Part shown: positions 31,971 through 42,500 of the stretch, piece after piece
How positions within the stretch are numbered: position 1 is the first letter of the stretch
How the letters are laid out: each line of letters begins with the position of its first letter
NCBI RefSeq assembly: GCF_004785935.1
Contig: NZ_SRRP01000001.1
Coordinates: forward strand, 1,364,001 to 1,428,000
Source: Streptococcus rubneri
Lineage (GTDB): Bacteria > Bacillota > Bacilli > Lactobacillales > Streptococcaceae
Length of the DNA stretch: 64,000 nt
Direction of reading: 5' to 3'
The notes under the pieces: model-generated
What the model was told of the DNA's origin: nothing
The model's input: only the letters and a program-made list of their open reading frames with translations
Databases searched by the model: none
Position numbers and translations under genes: made by a program

Positions 31971-33653
31971 ATGGCATATACCTTAAAACCTGAAGAAGTT
32001 GGTGTTTTCGCCATTGGAGGTCTTGGGGAAATCGGTAAAAATACCTATGGGATTGAATACCAAGACGAAATCATCATTGTGGATGCTGGTATTAAGTTCC
32101 CTGAAGATGATTTGTTAGGGATTGATTACGTGATTCCTGACTATTCCTATATCGTTGAAAATATCGACCGTGTCAAAGGGGTCTTGATTACTCACGGACA
32201 CGAAGACCATATCGGAGGAATTCCCTTCCTCTTGAAACAAGCGAATGTGCCAATCTATGCTGGACCTTTGGCCCTAGCCCTTATTCGTGGAAAATTGGAA
32301 GAGCATGGCCTCCTTCGTGGTGCCAAACTCTATGAAATCAACCAAAATACGGAGTTGACCTTTAAGCATATTAAAGCGACCTTCTTCCGTACGACCCACT
32401 CCATTCCAGAACCTTTGGGGATCGTTCTTCACACACCTCAAGGAAAAATTGTCTGCACGGGAGACTTTAAATTTGACTTCACACCTGTTGGTGAGCCGGC
32501 CGACCTTCACCGGATGGCAGCTCTAGGGGAGGAAGGCGTCCTCTGTCTGCTTTCTGACTCAACCAACGCGGAAGTCCCAACCTTTACCAACTCTGAAAAA
32601 GTCGTTGGCCAATCCATTATGAAGATTATTGAAGGCATTCATGGACGTATCATTTTCGCTTCCTTTGCATCCAACATCTTCCGTCTCCAACAGGCTGCAG
32701 ATGCCGCTGTGAAAACTGGCCGCAAGATTGTTGTCTTTGGACGCTCGATGGAAAAAGCCATTGTCAACGGAATTGAGCTCGGCTATATCAAGGTACCACC
32801 TGGAACGATTATTGAACCAAGTGAGATCAAGGACTACCCGGCAAACGAAATCCTCATTATGTGTACAGGGAGCCAAGGGGAGCCAATGGCGGCACTATCT
32901 CGTATCGCTAATGGAACCCACCGCCAAGTACAATTGCAACCGGGTGATACCGTTATCTTCTCCTCTAGTCCAATTCCTGGCAACACAACTAGCGTCAACC
33001 GCCTGATCAACATCATCTCTGAAGCAGGAGTCGATGTCATCCACGGTAAGATTAACAACATCCATACCTCTGGACACGGTGGCCAACAAGAACAAAAGCT
33101 CATGTTGCGTTTGATCAAGCCTAAATACTTCATGCCTGTCCACGGTGAGTACCGCATGCAGAAAATCCACGCTGGACTTGCGCGTGATTGCGGAGTAGAA
33201 AAGGATAACATTTTCATCATGAGTAACGGAGATGTCCTTGCCCTAACAGCCAACTCGGCTCGTATCGCAGGAAGCTTCAATGCTCAAGATATCTATGTCG
33301 ACGGAAATCGCATCGGAGAAATCGGAGCTACTGTCCTTCGTGACCGTAAAGATTTATCGGAAGATGGAGTCGTTCTAGCTGTCGCAACAGTTGACTTCAA
33401 GTCGAAGATGATTTTAGCTGGACCAGATATTCTCAGCCGTGGCTTCATCTATATGAGAGAGTCCGGTGACCTAATCCGTGAAAGTCAACGCATCCTCTTC
33501 AATGCAATCCGAATCGCCTTGAAGAACAAAGATGCCAATATTCAAACCGTACACGGTGCTATTGTCAACGCCCTCCGTCCTTTCCTTTACGAAAGTACGG
33601 AACGAGAACCAATCATTATCCCGATGATTTTGACACCGGATGAAGATGATTAA
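31971..33653 (+). CDS. rnjA: ribonuclease J1
   Basis: A 560-residue beta-lactamase/beta-CASP enzyme with the zinc site HGHEDHIGG (about residues 74-82), further metal ligands in TTHS and GDFKFD, and a C-terminal domain. RNase J1 has 5'-3' exonuclease and endonuclease activity and is central to mRNA decay and rRNA maturation. It is co-transcribed with rpoY and followed by a strong terminator. The length matches the J1 rather than the J2 paralogue neighbourhood. Confidence 0.94.
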   Translation: MAYTLKPEEVGVFAIGGLGEIGKNTYGIEYQDEIIIVDAGIKFPEDDLLGIDYVIPDYSYIVENIDRVKGVLITHGHEDHIGGIPFLLKQANVPIYAGPLALALIRGKLEEHGLLRGAKLYEINQNTELTFKHIKATFFRTTHSIPEPLGIVLHTPQGKIVCTGDFKFDFTPVGEPADLHRMAALGEEGVLCLLSDSTNAEVPTFTNSEKVVGQSIMKIIEGIHGRIIFASFASNIFRLQQAADAAVKTGRKIVVFGRSMEKAIVNGIELGYIKVPPGTIIEPSEIKDYPANEILIMCTGSQGEPMAALSRIANGTHRQVQLQPGDTVIFSSSPIPGNTTSVNRLINIISEAGVDVIHGKINNIHTSGHGGQQEQKLMLRLIKPKYFMPVHGEYRMQKIHAGLARDCGVEKDNIFIMSNGDVLALTANSARIAGSFNAQDIYVDGNRIGEIGATVLRDRKDLSEDGVVLAVATVDFKSKMILAGPDILSRGFIYMRESGDLIRESQRILFNAIRIALKNKDANIQTVHGAIVNALRPFLYESTEREPIIIPMILTPDEDD

Positions 33654-33662
33654 AGAAACCAG

Positions 33663-33695
33663 AAAAGGAGGAGAACCTAAGGCTCTCCTCCTTTT
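33663..33695 (+). terminator. intrinsic terminator of rpoY-rnjA
   Basis: A 12-bp perfect stem AAAAGGAGGAGA (33663-33674) with TCTCCTCCTTTT (33684-33695) and T tract. A second dyad, ATGAGCTAG/CTAGCTCAT at about 33711-33739, lies beside the glnA stop and may end the leftward glnRA transcript. Confidence 0.85.
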
Positions 33696-33753
33696 TCTGT
33701 TTATCTAAACATGAGCTAGAGAACATCACCTAGCTCATCTTATATTTCTCAGC

Positions 33754-35100
33754 TTAGTAAAGATCTAAATAGTTATCAATTTCCCATTGTGAAACGAAGG
33801 TCGCATAGCTTGCCCACTCGATGCGTTTGGCTTCTAAGAAGCTGGTATAGATATGTTCACCAAGAGCATCCTTAACTACTTCGTCTTCCGTCAAAGCTTT
33901 CAAAGCATTGTGAAGGGTAGATGGAAGGTCAGTGATTCCAGCTTCTTTACGCTCTTCCGCTGTCATGATGTAAATATTTTCTTCGATCGGAGCGGGTGCT
34001 TCGATTTTGTTTTCAATCCCATGCAAACCAACTTCCAAAAGAACAGCCATAGCAATATACGGATTGGCCATTGGATCAACAGAACGTAGTTCCAAACGAG
34101 TTCCCATTCCACGAGTAGCAGGCACGCGCACCAATGGGGAACGGTTACGTCCTGCCCAAGCGATGTATACAGGAGCTTCAAAACCTGGCACCAAACGTTT
34201 GTAAGAGTTAACCGTTGGGTTCATGATGGCAGTGTAGTTGTAGGCATGCTTAATCAAGCCACCAAGGAAGTGATAAGCTGTTTCTGACAACTGCATTCCT
34301 TTTGGATCATTTGGATCAAAGAAGGCGTTGTTTCCTTCCGCATCAAACAAGGACATATTACAGTGCATACCGGAACCAGCGATCCCAAATTTTGGCTTAG
34401 CCATAAAGGTTGCATACAAACCATGTTTGCGAGCAATGGTTTTGACAACGAGTTTAAAGATTTGGATCTTGTCACATGCGCGAAGAACTTCATCATACTT
34501 AAAGTCAATTTCATGCTGACCCACAGCTACTTCATGGTGACTGGCTTCTACTTCAAAGCCCATTTGAGTCAAGACATTAACGATCTCACGACGAGTGTTA
34601 TCGGCAAGGTCTGTCGGAGCCAGGTCAAAATAGCCACCCTTGTCATTCACTTCAAGAGTTGGGTCTCCATTTTCATCGAGCTTAAAGAGGAAGAACTCTG
34701 GTTCTGGTCCAAGGTTGAAAGATTTGAAGCCAACTTCTTCCATGTGACGAAGGGCACGTTTGAGGTTACCACGTGGGTCTCCTGCAAAAGGTTCTCCTTC
34801 TGTTGTATAGACATCACAAATCAATCCTGCAACACTACCGTTCTCATCCCCCCATGGGAAAACCGTCCAGGAGTCCAAGTCTGGATAGAGGTACATATCT
34901 GACTCATTAATCCGAACAAACCCTTCGATAGAAGATCCATCAAACATAGCCTTGTTTGAAAGGACCTTTTCCAACTGTTCATCTGTTGCTGGAATTTCAA
35001 CGTTTTTCATGGTTCCTAAGATATCTGAAAACATCAACCGAATAAAGGTTACATTTTTTTCTTTGACTTCGCGACGAATATCTTCAACAGTAATTGACAT
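33754..35100 (-). CDS. glnA: glutamine synthetase type I
   Basis: A 448-residue GSI enzyme: N-terminal beta-grasp domain (1-100, [12 protein letters not shown]) and catalytic domain with [10 protein letters not shown], the metal site EPEFFLF, and [20 protein letters not shown]. The short form without the adenylylation loop is the GSI-alpha class of Firmicutes, which is controlled by feedback and by interaction with GlnR. It is the second gene of glnRA. The product makes glutamine from glutamate and ammonia. Confidence 0.96.
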   Translation of the reverse strand: MSITVEDIRREVKEKNVTFIRLMFSDILGTMKNVEIPATDEQLEKVLSNKAMFDGSSIEGFVRINESDMYLYPDLDSWTVFPWGDENGSVAGLICDVYTTEGEPFAGDPRGNLKRALRHMEEVGFKSFNLGPEPEFFLFKLDENGDPTLEVNDKGGYFDLAPTDLADNTRREIVNVLTQMGFEVEASHHEVAVGQHEIDFKYDEVLRACDKIQIFKLVVKTIARKHGLYATFMAKPKFGIAGSGMHCNMSLFDAEGNNAFFDPNDPKGMQLSETAYHFLGGLIKHAYNYTAIMNPTVNSYKRLVPGFEAPVYIAWAGRNRSPLVRVPATRGMGTRLELRSVDPMANPYIAMAVLLEVGLHGIENKIEAPAPIEENIYIMTAEERKEAGITDLPSTLHNALKALTEDEVVKDALGEHIYTSFLEAKRIEWASYATFVSQWEIDNYLDLY

Positions 35101-35141
35101 GTGTGTCTCCTTATGAATAAAACAATAAGCAAAAAGAATGA

Positions 35142-35507
35142 TCAGCGTAACTGACCATATGGCGATGAGGTCGTATGAAAGCGACTTTGCTGAAGAATGT
35201 CGCGATGAAGGGCCTTGCGAACTTCCTTCTCGCTGACTACCTTGGCAGCTTGGCGTTTAGCTTCTTTCTCAGCAATCCGTTTTTTAATCCCTGCAATATT
35301 AAGACCTTCCGACAAGTAATCCTTGATTTCCAACAGACGATCCATATCGTTGAGAGAAAACATCCGACGGTTGCCTTCTGTTCGATCTGGAGTAATGAGT
35401 TGCTGATCTTCGTAATAGCGAATCTGACGAGCTGTTAAATCCGTCAATTTCATAACACTACCGATCGGAAAGACCGCTAACGTTCGTCTTAATTCCTTTT
35501 CTTTCAT
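35142..35507 (-). CDS. glnR: nitrogen regulator GlnR
   Basis: A 121-residue MerR-type repressor: helix-turn-helix with [20 protein letters not shown] (about 20-39), and a short C-terminal tail that senses feedback-inhibited glutamine synthetase. The ATG at 35507 is preceded by AAAGGAGG; the upstream extension of the frame is not used. GlnR represses glnRA and other nitrogen genes. A perfect GlnR box lies at 35565-35581. Confidence 0.93.
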   Translation of the reverse strand: MKEKELRRTLAVFPIGSVMKLTDLTARQIRYYEDQQLITPDRTEGNRRMFSLNDMDRLLEIKDYLSEGLNIAGIKKRIAEKEAKRQAAKVVSEKEVRKALHRDILQQSRFHTTSSPYGQLR

Positions 35508-35528
35508 ATCTGACCTCCTTTCCCTTCT

Positions 35529-35581
35529 ATTATAACGCAAAAAAAACCGATGTCAAGATTAAAATGTCACATAATCTCACA
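35529..35581 (-). promoter_or_regulatory. glnRA promoter and GlnR operator
   Basis: Minus strand: TTGACA (complement of 35551-35556), 16 bases, TATAAT (complement of 35529-35534). Upstream, 35565-35581 reads TGTCA-N7-TCACA, a full match to the GlnR consensus TGTNA-N7-TNACA. The operator overlaps the stop codon of the upstream membrane-protein gene. Confidence 0.88.
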
Positions 35582-36110
35582 TGGTTTTCCTTTTTTCTTT
35601 TATAAAATCTCGAATTCGATCCACATCTGAATTAACTAAAATAGCAACAAAGACTCCGATAAAGGTTTCAAAGATGCGGGCAAAAACGTACAGGAAAGTT
35701 TCTCCTGTCGGAATCGAGAGAGTAATGATCAACATGGCTGAAACACCACCGATGATTCCGGCTTTATTGTTCATAGCGACATTTGTCATAATGGTTAACA
35801 TGGTCGCAATGGGCACAAAAATCAGGGTTACCCAAAAAGCATCGTGGAAGAGGATCTTAATCATAAAGAACAGCAGGGCATAAAAACCACCGATGCTGTT
35901 ACCCATCACGCGCGAAGCTCCGAAGTGAACACTCTTATCAAAATCTTCTCTCAAACTAAAGACAGCTGTCAGTGCCCCAATCTGCAAGCCTCGCCAGCCA
36001 AAGATACCAAAAATCAATAGAACCAGAAAAACGGCTATCCCTGTTTTGAAGGTTCGCATTCCCAATCGAAATTTGGAACGGTCAAATTTATGTCGTTTAA
36101 AGTAATCCAT
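35577..36110 (-). CDS. FUSC/ArAE-like aromatic acid exporter family protein
   Basis: A 177-residue membrane protein with about five spans and a short C-terminal basic tail (KEKRKTM). This resembles the membrane half of FUSC/DUF939 proteins (aromatic acid exporter family), which in Firmicutes are often this short. The substrate is unknown. Its stop codon lies inside the GlnR box, so GlnR binding may also affect the end of this transcript. It probably belongs to the same direction of transcription as glnRA but has no terminator in between. Confidence 0.75.
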   Translation of the reverse strand: MDYFKRHKFDRSKFRLGMRTFKTGIAVFLVLLIFGIFGWRGLQIGALTAVFSLREDFDKSVHFGASRVMGNSIGGFYALLFFMIKILFHDAFWVTLIFVPIATMLTIMTNVAMNNKAGIIGGVSAMLIITLSIPTGETFLYVFARIFETFIGVFVAILVNSDVDRIRDFIKEKRKTM

Positions 36111-36308
36111 TGTCCCCTATCTTTCTATCTCTTTTATTCTAACATATTTCCAGAAAGGTTCAAGCAGGGAAATGAAGATCGACTAGCTTCCTTCTAATCT
36201 ATAAAGTCATCTTAAAAACTTTCCTTAGGTGAGTACGGAGGTTAGGTGAAATTATCCAGTGGATGATTTCAGCAATCCAGGAAGCTCCATGACTAATTAA
36301 GATACAAA

Positions 36309-36472
36309 GGGCGTCTGCGGATAAAGTCAAAATAGGAAGTTTGACGCAGAATCTTTAGATTCTAGGAAAACTTATCTTTTTGACACAATCCGCAGCCCGT
36401 GTTCAATTAGTTTTGAACCCCCTCGCTCTTTAATTTTCGGGCTCAGGCTAAAACAGTTTCCCAAACTGTTTT
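36309..36472 (-). repeat. covarying structured repeat, copy A
   Basis: Read on the minus strand, a five-part interrupted stem: CTGCGGAT/ATCCGCAG (36388-36395 with 36315-36322), GTCAAAA/TTTTGAC, AAGTTT/AAACTT and the apical AGAATC/GATTCT. Internal loops are TGT, AGAT, TCCT on one side and GCGTC, CCTA, TTT on the other. Next to it lie GTTCAA/TTGAAC (36401-36418) and a 10-bp hairpin AAAACAGTTT/AAACTGTTTT (36450-36472). Another hairpin, CTTGAAAC/GTTTCAAG, sits at 36493-36512. Copy B at 47915-48069 has the same loops with different stems. The rest of 36111-36578 has no gene. Confidence 0.7.
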
Positions 36473-36578
36473 ACTCTCAAAACTCCCGAGTCCTTGAAAC
36501 AAATGTTTCAAGCACTTTTCTCACGGCGGAAAGTTTCGGGATTTTCTTGATTAATTTCAAAAATGAGATCACATTTTA

Positions 36579-37992
36579 GGCTCTATAATTTCTGTAGTGG
36601 GTAAAACCACCATAGGAATTATGGAGTCTATTTTGTTGTAGAAAAAAAGCCCCATAAGACCTATAATGAAAAGTGACCAAACCATCATTAGAAAGAATCT
36701 TATGGAACAATTAAATTTTATCACAAACATACTCGGAATTAAAGACAAGAACATCATAATCTTGGATTATCTGGATTCTGGAACACATAAAGAAATCATC
36801 GCTAAGCTAGATTACCCTACACCTAAGTGTCACAGCTGTCATGGACAAATGGCTAAATATGACTTCCAAAAAGAATCCAAAATTCCCTATCTAGAGTGTG
36901 CGGGCTACAAGACTCTCATTCGATTGAGAAAACGACGTTTTCGTTGTAAAGTCTGCGGGAAAATGGCAGTTTCAGAAACCTCCTTAGTCAAGAAGAATCA
37001 CCAGATCGCAACCATCGTCAAACAGAAAATCACTCAAAAATTGATTGAGAAAGTCCCTATGACTAGCATAGCCGAAAGTTTATCCGTCTCTACTTCAACA
37101 GTTATTCGTCAGTTACATAAATTTAAATTTAAGACTAACCTTAACTACCTTCCAGAACATATGAACTGGGATGAGTACGGCTTCAAGAAAGGTAAGATGA
37201 GCTTTATTGCACAGGACTACGATACAAGAAAGATCGTGGCTATCCTAGATGGACGGACTCAAGCAACTATTCGCAATCATTTCCTTCGTTATTCTAAACA
37301 AGTGAGAAGTTGCGTGAAAGTCATTACTATGGACATGTTTAGTCCCTACTACGATATTGCCAGAAAACTTTTTCCAAATGCTAAAATCGTTCTTGATCGC
37401 TTTCACATTGTCCAGCATCTCAGTCGAGCAATGAATCGCGTACGCATCCAAATTATGAATCAGTTTGATCGAAGATCACACGAATATAAAGCACTGAAAC
37501 GTTACTGGAAACTCATTCAACAGGATAGCCGTAAACTCAGTGATAAACGATTTTATCGACCAATTTTTCGGTCACACTTGGCCAATAAAGAGGTTCTAGA
37601 AAAGTTGCTTTCATACTCTCAAGAACTTAGACAGCACTATGATCTCTATCAACTCCTACTCTTTCATTTTCAAGAGAAACAGACGGACCATTTCTTTAGT
37701 CTTATTGAAGAAACAATTTCTTCTGTAAATCCTATTTTTCAAACTGTATTTAAGACCTTTTTGAAAGATAAGGACAAGATCATGAATGCACTGGAACTTC
37801 CCTACTCAAACGCAAAACTTGAGGCCACAAATAACCTCATCAAAGTCATCAAGCGAAATGCTTTTGGCTTCCGGAACTTTGACAACTTTAAAACTAGAAT
37901 TCTAATTGCTTTGAACATCAAAAAGGAGAGAACCAATTTGGTCCTCTCCAGGTTGTAACTTTTCATCAACCCACTACAGTTGACAAAGAGCC
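36579..37992. mobile_element. ISL3-family insertion sequence (IS1167-like), complete
   Basis: Length 1414 bp. The ends are imperfect 24-bp inverted repeats, both starting GGCTCT and ending CTGTAGTGGGT (36579-36602 and complement of 37969-37992). Identical 8-bp direct repeats ACATTTTA flank it (36571-36578 and 37993-38000), the target duplication size of ISL3 elements. One intact transposase gene is inside. The intact ends and perfect duplication indicate a recent insertion. Confidence 0.93.
36702..37958 (+). CDS. ISL3-family transposase
   Basis: A 418-residue transposase: an N-terminal zinc-finger region with CHSCHG (about 40-45) and a further CKVCG (about 80-85), then a helix-turn-helix (ESLSVSTSTVIRQL) and the DDE catalytic domain (WDEYGFKKGKMSF, ITMDMFSPY, KIVLDRFHIVQHLS, and a late SNAKLEATN). 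It resembles IS1167 of pneumococcus. The ATG at 36702 is chosen over an earlier one at 36666 for family length. The frame is intact, so the element may be active. Confidence 0.92.
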   Translation: MEQLNFITNILGIKDKNIIILDYLDSGTHKEIIAKLDYPTPKCHSCHGQMAKYDFQKESKIPYLECAGYKTLIRLRKRRFRCKVCGKMAVSETSLVKKNHQIATIVKQKITQKLIEKVPMTSIAESLSVSTSTVIRQLHKFKFKTNLNYLPEHMNWDEYGFKKGKMSFIAQDYDTRKIVAILDGRTQATIRNHFLRYSKQVRSCVKVITMDMFSPYYDIARKLFPNAKIVLDRFHIVQHLSRAMNRVRIQIMNQFDRRSHEYKALKRYWKLIQQDSRKLSDKRFYRPIFRSHLANKEVLEKLLSYSQELRQHYDLYQLLLFHFQEKQTDHFFSLIEETISSVNPIFQTVFKTFLKDKDKIMNALELPYSNAKLEATNNLIKVIKRNAFGFRNFDNFKTRILIALNIKKERTNLVLSRL

Positions 37993-38050
37993 ACATTTTA
38001 TTTCGATACAGAATCACTTATCTTATATAAAAATTAGTTTGTATACATTC

Positions 38051-38074
38051 TAAAAAAAGCACCTTTCGGTGCTT
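38051..38074 (-). terminator. intrinsic terminator of pgk
   Basis: AAGCACC (38057-38063), TTTC, GGTGCTT (38068-38074); leftward it is followed by six or more T. Confidence 0.85.
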
Positions 38075-38099
38075 CTTCTATGGTTCATGAGGAACCGTC

Positions 38100-39299
38100 T
38101 TATTTTTCAGTCAAGGCTGCAAGTCCTGGAAGAACTTTACCTTCAAGGAGTTCCATTGAAGCGCCTCCGCCCGTACTAATCCATGAGAACTTGTCTGCGC
38201 GACCAAGGTTGATCGCTGCAGCAGCTGAGTCACCACCACCGATGATTGATTTCACGCCTGGTTGTTTCACGATAGCGTCCATCACACCGATTGTACCAGC
38301 TTGGAAGTCAGGGTTTTCAAATACTCCCATAGGTCCGTTCCATACAACTGTTTTCGCACCAGTCAATGCTTCATCAAATTTAGCGATAGATTTTGGACCG
38401 ATATCCAAACCAAGGAATCCTGGGTCTACTGCTTCACCTTCAGTGTCTTTCACTTCAGTGTAGTCAGCAAATGCGTTTGCTTCTTTTGAGTCAACTGGCA
38501 AGATCAATTTGCCGTTTGCTTTTTCAAGAAGAGCTTTAGCGACATCCAATTTGTCTTCTTCTACAAGTGAGTTACCGATTTCGATCCCTTGCGCTTTGTA
38601 GAATGTGTAAGTCATCCCACCACCGATAAGAACTTTATCAGCTTTTTCAAGCAAGTTTTCGATAACACCGATCTTGTCTGAAACTTTTGAACCACCAAGA
38701 ATCGCCACGAATGGACGTTCTGGAGCTTCAACTGCTTCTTGGATATAAGTAATTTCGTTTTCAAGAAGGAATCCAGCAACAGCTTTTTCAACATTTGCTG
38801 AGATACCAACGTTAGATGCGTGCGCACGGTGAGCTGTACCGAATGCATCGTTTACGAAGATACCATCTCCAAGTGATGCCCAGTATTTACCAAGTTCAGG
38901 ATCGTTTTTAGATTCTTTCTTGCCGTCAACATCTTCATAACGAGTGTTTTCAACCAAGAGAACTTGTCCATCTTCAAGAGCGTTAATCGCTGCTTCCAAT
39001 TCAGCACCACGAGTAACACCTGGGATAAATGTAACTTCTTGACCCAATTTAGCAGCCAAGTCAGCAGCTACAGGAGCAAGTGATTTTCCTTCTTTGTCTG
39101 CTTCTTCTTTTACACGTCCAAGGTGAGAGAAGAGGATTGCACGTCCACCTTGCTCAAGGATGTACTTGATTGTTGGAAGAGCAGCAGTGATACGGTTGTC
39201 GTTTGTGATCACGCCATCTTTTACAGGAACGTTGAAGTCAACACGAACGAGAACTTTTTTCCCTTTCAAGTCAACGTCTTTAACAGTCAATTTTGCCAT
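38100..39299 (-). CDS. pgk: phosphoglycerate kinase
   Basis: A 399-residue glycolytic enzyme with the N-terminal LVRVDFNVP motif, the nucleotide-binding [11 protein letters not shown] and the C-terminal [10 protein letters not shown]. It converts 1,3-bisphosphoglycerate and ADP to 3-phosphoglycerate and ATP. Codon use is strongly biased, as in other highly expressed genes here (gapA, fusA). It stands alone, separated from gapA by the endoglycosidase gene, which is an unusual insertion between two glycolytic genes. Confidence 0.97.
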   Translation of the reverse strand: MAKLTVKDVDLKGKKVLVRVDFNVPVKDGVITNDNRITAALPTIKYILEQGGRAILFSHLGRVKEEADKEGKSLAPVAADLAAKLGQEVTFIPGVTRGAELEAAINALEDGQVLLVENTRYEDVDGKKESKNDPELGKYWASLGDGIFVNDAFGTAHRAHASNVGISANVEKAVAGFLLENEITYIQEAVEAPERPFVAILGGSKVSDKIGVIENLLEKADKVLIGGGMTYTFYKAQGIEIGNSLVEEDKLDVAKALLEKANGKLILPVDSKEANAFADYTEVKDTEGEAVDPGFLGLDIGPKSIAKFDEALTGAKTVVWNGPMGVFENPDFQAGTIGVMDAIVKQPGVKSIIGGGDSAAAAINLGRADKFSWISTGGGASMELLEGKVLPGLAALTEK

Positions 39300-39433
39300 T
39301 GGATATGACTCCTTCTATTTTTAATACATGATAATTATATCACAAAAGCTGTAAAAGAGGTAGAAAAATAGTGGATTTCTACCTCTTATTAGCAAGTCTA
39401 GAGTGATCCTCCTCTATTAGAATCCGCATCATA

Positions 39434-39464
39434 AAACCTCCCTTGTTTTTTACAAAGGAGGTTT
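39434..39464 (-). terminator. terminator of endoglycosidase gene
   Basis: AAACCTCC (39434-39441) pairs with GGAGGTTT (39457-39464), extended by CTTGT/ACAAA with one mismatch. Leftward it is followed by TATGATG, so the U tract is weak; confidence is moderate. Confidence 0.5.
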
Positions 39465-39510
39465 ACGATTCATCGTGACCTTTTCAGTCAGTATAATGAC
39501 TCTTAAAAAG

Positions 39511-42500
39511 TTACTCTTCTTTCTTCTTACCAGCCAAGAGGAAACCTCCAAGCGCTGCTAAAAGAACAGCTTCTGCTGCAAAAGTAGCTTCTAAACTTGC
39601 TGTTGTTGGCAACTTATCAGATGAAGTTGGGTGACTTTCCTCTTTGACCTCTTGACTTTCCCCTTCTTCTTGCGTCTGTTCTTGATGTTGACTTACTAAT
39701 TGGTCAATCTTTTGATCCACGAGGCCCGCATGGCCTACTGATAAAGTCTTTTGCTCAGTTGGACTTGGCTGAACTGGTTTCTTAGGATTCTCACTTGGCT
39801 CTAGTGGCTGATTTGGTTGGAGCGGTTGATCCGGTTTAGATGGTTCCTCTGGCTGAATCGGTTGATCTGGTAGGACTGGACTTGGTGTCTTATAGACAAT
39901 CGCATAGTGGGTAAAGTGAGGGGCGGTAAAGATAACCACATCTCCCACTCGTTCAAATGCCAAGGATTGAGGTGCTTGACCTTCTGGGAAGAAGAGGACT
40001 TGTTCCACTTCTTTATCCTTATCCACAGGGATCTTCACAAGTGATGGGTGCTGCGTATCGACATTTTGGCCACTTGCATCGACTCCCTCGATATCAAAGA
40101 TAGTCGCTTCTCGTCCCTTCAGTTCTTCTTTTTCTGTCTGATTGGCTTCAACTTTTGCGACTTTTAGTCCTTTGACAACGGTTGGCTCTAAATTGGAGAA
40201 TTGAACTTCGACTCCAGTCGCAGGGTCTACAAAGACAGCTGGCTTATCTTCTTTCAGGAGTGCAATCAAGGTCTCTAGACCTGTTTTTGCAGTCCCAAGC
40301 GCTTCAGGAGTGAGCTCTGAAGAAGCTAAAAGCTCTTTATTTTTCTCAATCAGTGCCTGCAAAGCATCACCAGAAGGATGATTTGGCTTGCTTGCTAATA
40401 GAGCAGTCGCTTCCTCTGTCAGAGCAGAAAGAGCGTCTTTCTCTTTGACTAGATTAGCTTGTCCATCCAAGGCTTTCAAGAGAGCGGTCAATTGGTTCAA
40501 CTGATCATTGACCTGATCTTGTGTGCTGGTATCATGCTCTTTCAAGACTTTTTCAGAAGCAGCCATTCCAGCCAACAAGGCTTCTTTGACTTCAGGAGTG
40601 GCAAATGTAAAGTCTACTTTGGCTTTTGCAGCTTCAGCTTCAGCCAATTTTTGCTTAAGGTATTCATCGTTGAGAGCTGGTTTTGGATTCACGAGGACAT
40701 CAAAGCTTGTGCTAGCTCCTTTGTAATGGATGGTGATGGTTTGACGGCCTTCCTTGCTCGCATCAAAGCCAGTTACTTCCACCCCTTCATCGCTCAAGGC
40801 GTGCGTTTCAGTCGTTTCATCTTCAAAGACGACTGTAAAGCGTCCGCCTTCTTTTTCAAATGCTTCTCCGACGATATATTCTACCTTCGGTTTTTCTGTC
40901 AATTCAAGTCCAGCAACTGCTTTTTCACCTGCTTCTTCTGCACTGACCACAAAAACAGTGAGAGTCTTATCCAATTTCTGACCAAGGTAAGAAACTTCTA
41001 GGTGTTGTTCTCCAAGCTTGCTACTGTCAAAGCCAAGAATCTCTACACCTGAGTTGGTGAGGTTGACTAGTTGATCTGCTTGGCCATCTTTATAATGAAC
41101 ACGGAGTGTTGCTCCTTTCAAGGAAAGAGCATCCCCTTCCCGGTAAACCTTCTTAGCTAACCCTTCTTCTAATTGAACTCCACTAATTTCTTTATCATTC
41201 TTTGGAACTTCGATCGCCAAGACATTACTGATATCTTTTCCAGGTTCTTGCGCACGATAGTAGAGAAGAGATGGGGTGGATTCAAAAGCTAGCGGTTTAA
41301 AGATCAGATTTCCAGCTTGATCAGCTGTCATGGTCGCAATTGGGCTAGTGGCTTCTTTATCCGCATAAAGAGTTAGTGTGGTGTTGGCCGGAACATCTTT
41401 GAAGCCGACTTGGACAAAATGATTGCCTAAGTTTTGCGCTGCAGCATGTTTCATTGGGATGTTGACCGTTTCAGTATCCAGACTTTCATACATCTTCCAG
41501 TTGTAAATCCGGATGGCTTGCCATGGGGTTCCGTTATCTGCCGTAATGACATGAAGACGCCAATCTTGGGCCTTGATCGGATGGTCGAGTGTAATATCAG
41601 ACACATGGGCTTTATTGCCACGAACTTCCTTAGCGAGCTTCCATTCACCCGCTTCATCCTTGTAGTAAAGGTCAAAGTCACGGGTATTCATCTTGCCATC
41701 ATCGACAGACTCTCCGCCAGCACCGGCATGGTCCATGACCCAACGAACAATGGTCCGTGGTTGTGTCAAGCGAATATCGACAGTTCCACTCAATTGAGCC
41801 GAAGACCATTTATCCGAAAGACTGGTAATGGTACCATTTAACATCCCCTCGATGCCTTCACTACCATCTGCATCTGGGAAACTTGAACCGATGACTTTGG
41901 CTCCAATGACCACGTTTGGTGCTAGGGCTTTTGGAAGACTGGTATCTGACACGGTCATGCCCCAATCAAAGGCCACAGTTCCCGCATCTGAACGTTGACC
42001 GTTCTTCCCAACAGCAACAACCTTGAGTTCCTGGGTGGTCCCTTCAGCACTTGCTGAACGACTAACTTTTGGAAGATAGACGGTTGTAGCTGAAGAACCT
42101 GTTAAGAGACGCCAGTTATCGCCATCTTTCTCATAGACTTCATAGTAATCTGCATCTGCAACTCCCTTAAAGTTTAGGACTGCTTCTGCTTCTTGCGCAT
42201 TTTGCAGGCGTTTGCCTTGCACGGTTACTTCAGAAGGCGCAGCTGGTTTTTCTTGGTTCGACGTAATCGACAACTGACCGAGATTAAATTTGTAGTCTTT
42301 GACATCTGCATCATGGTCAAAGAAGAATTTAATCGCATAAATGGTCTTGCCAGCCAGGTCTCCCAAATCAAAGGTTTGAGTCGACCAATCTGCGCTTGGC
42401 GTCAATTCTTTCCATACATATTCGGAGTAGTCTTCTTTTGTAGCAGCTGCTACCCAAGTAGCTGCACCGACTCCACCCTTGTGAGAGACACTTAATTTTG

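Noticed and set aside
36309-36512. Calling the structured repeat a BOX element or a cis riboswitch
   Set aside because: Only short words resemble BOX. The two copies lie in opposite orientations beside unrelated genes, so a cis leader role is unlikely; left as an unnamed repeat.
40459-41001. 180-codon plus-strand ORF inside the endoglycosidase gene
   Set aside because: Shadow frame of a strongly biased coding sequence; no RBS and no domain.
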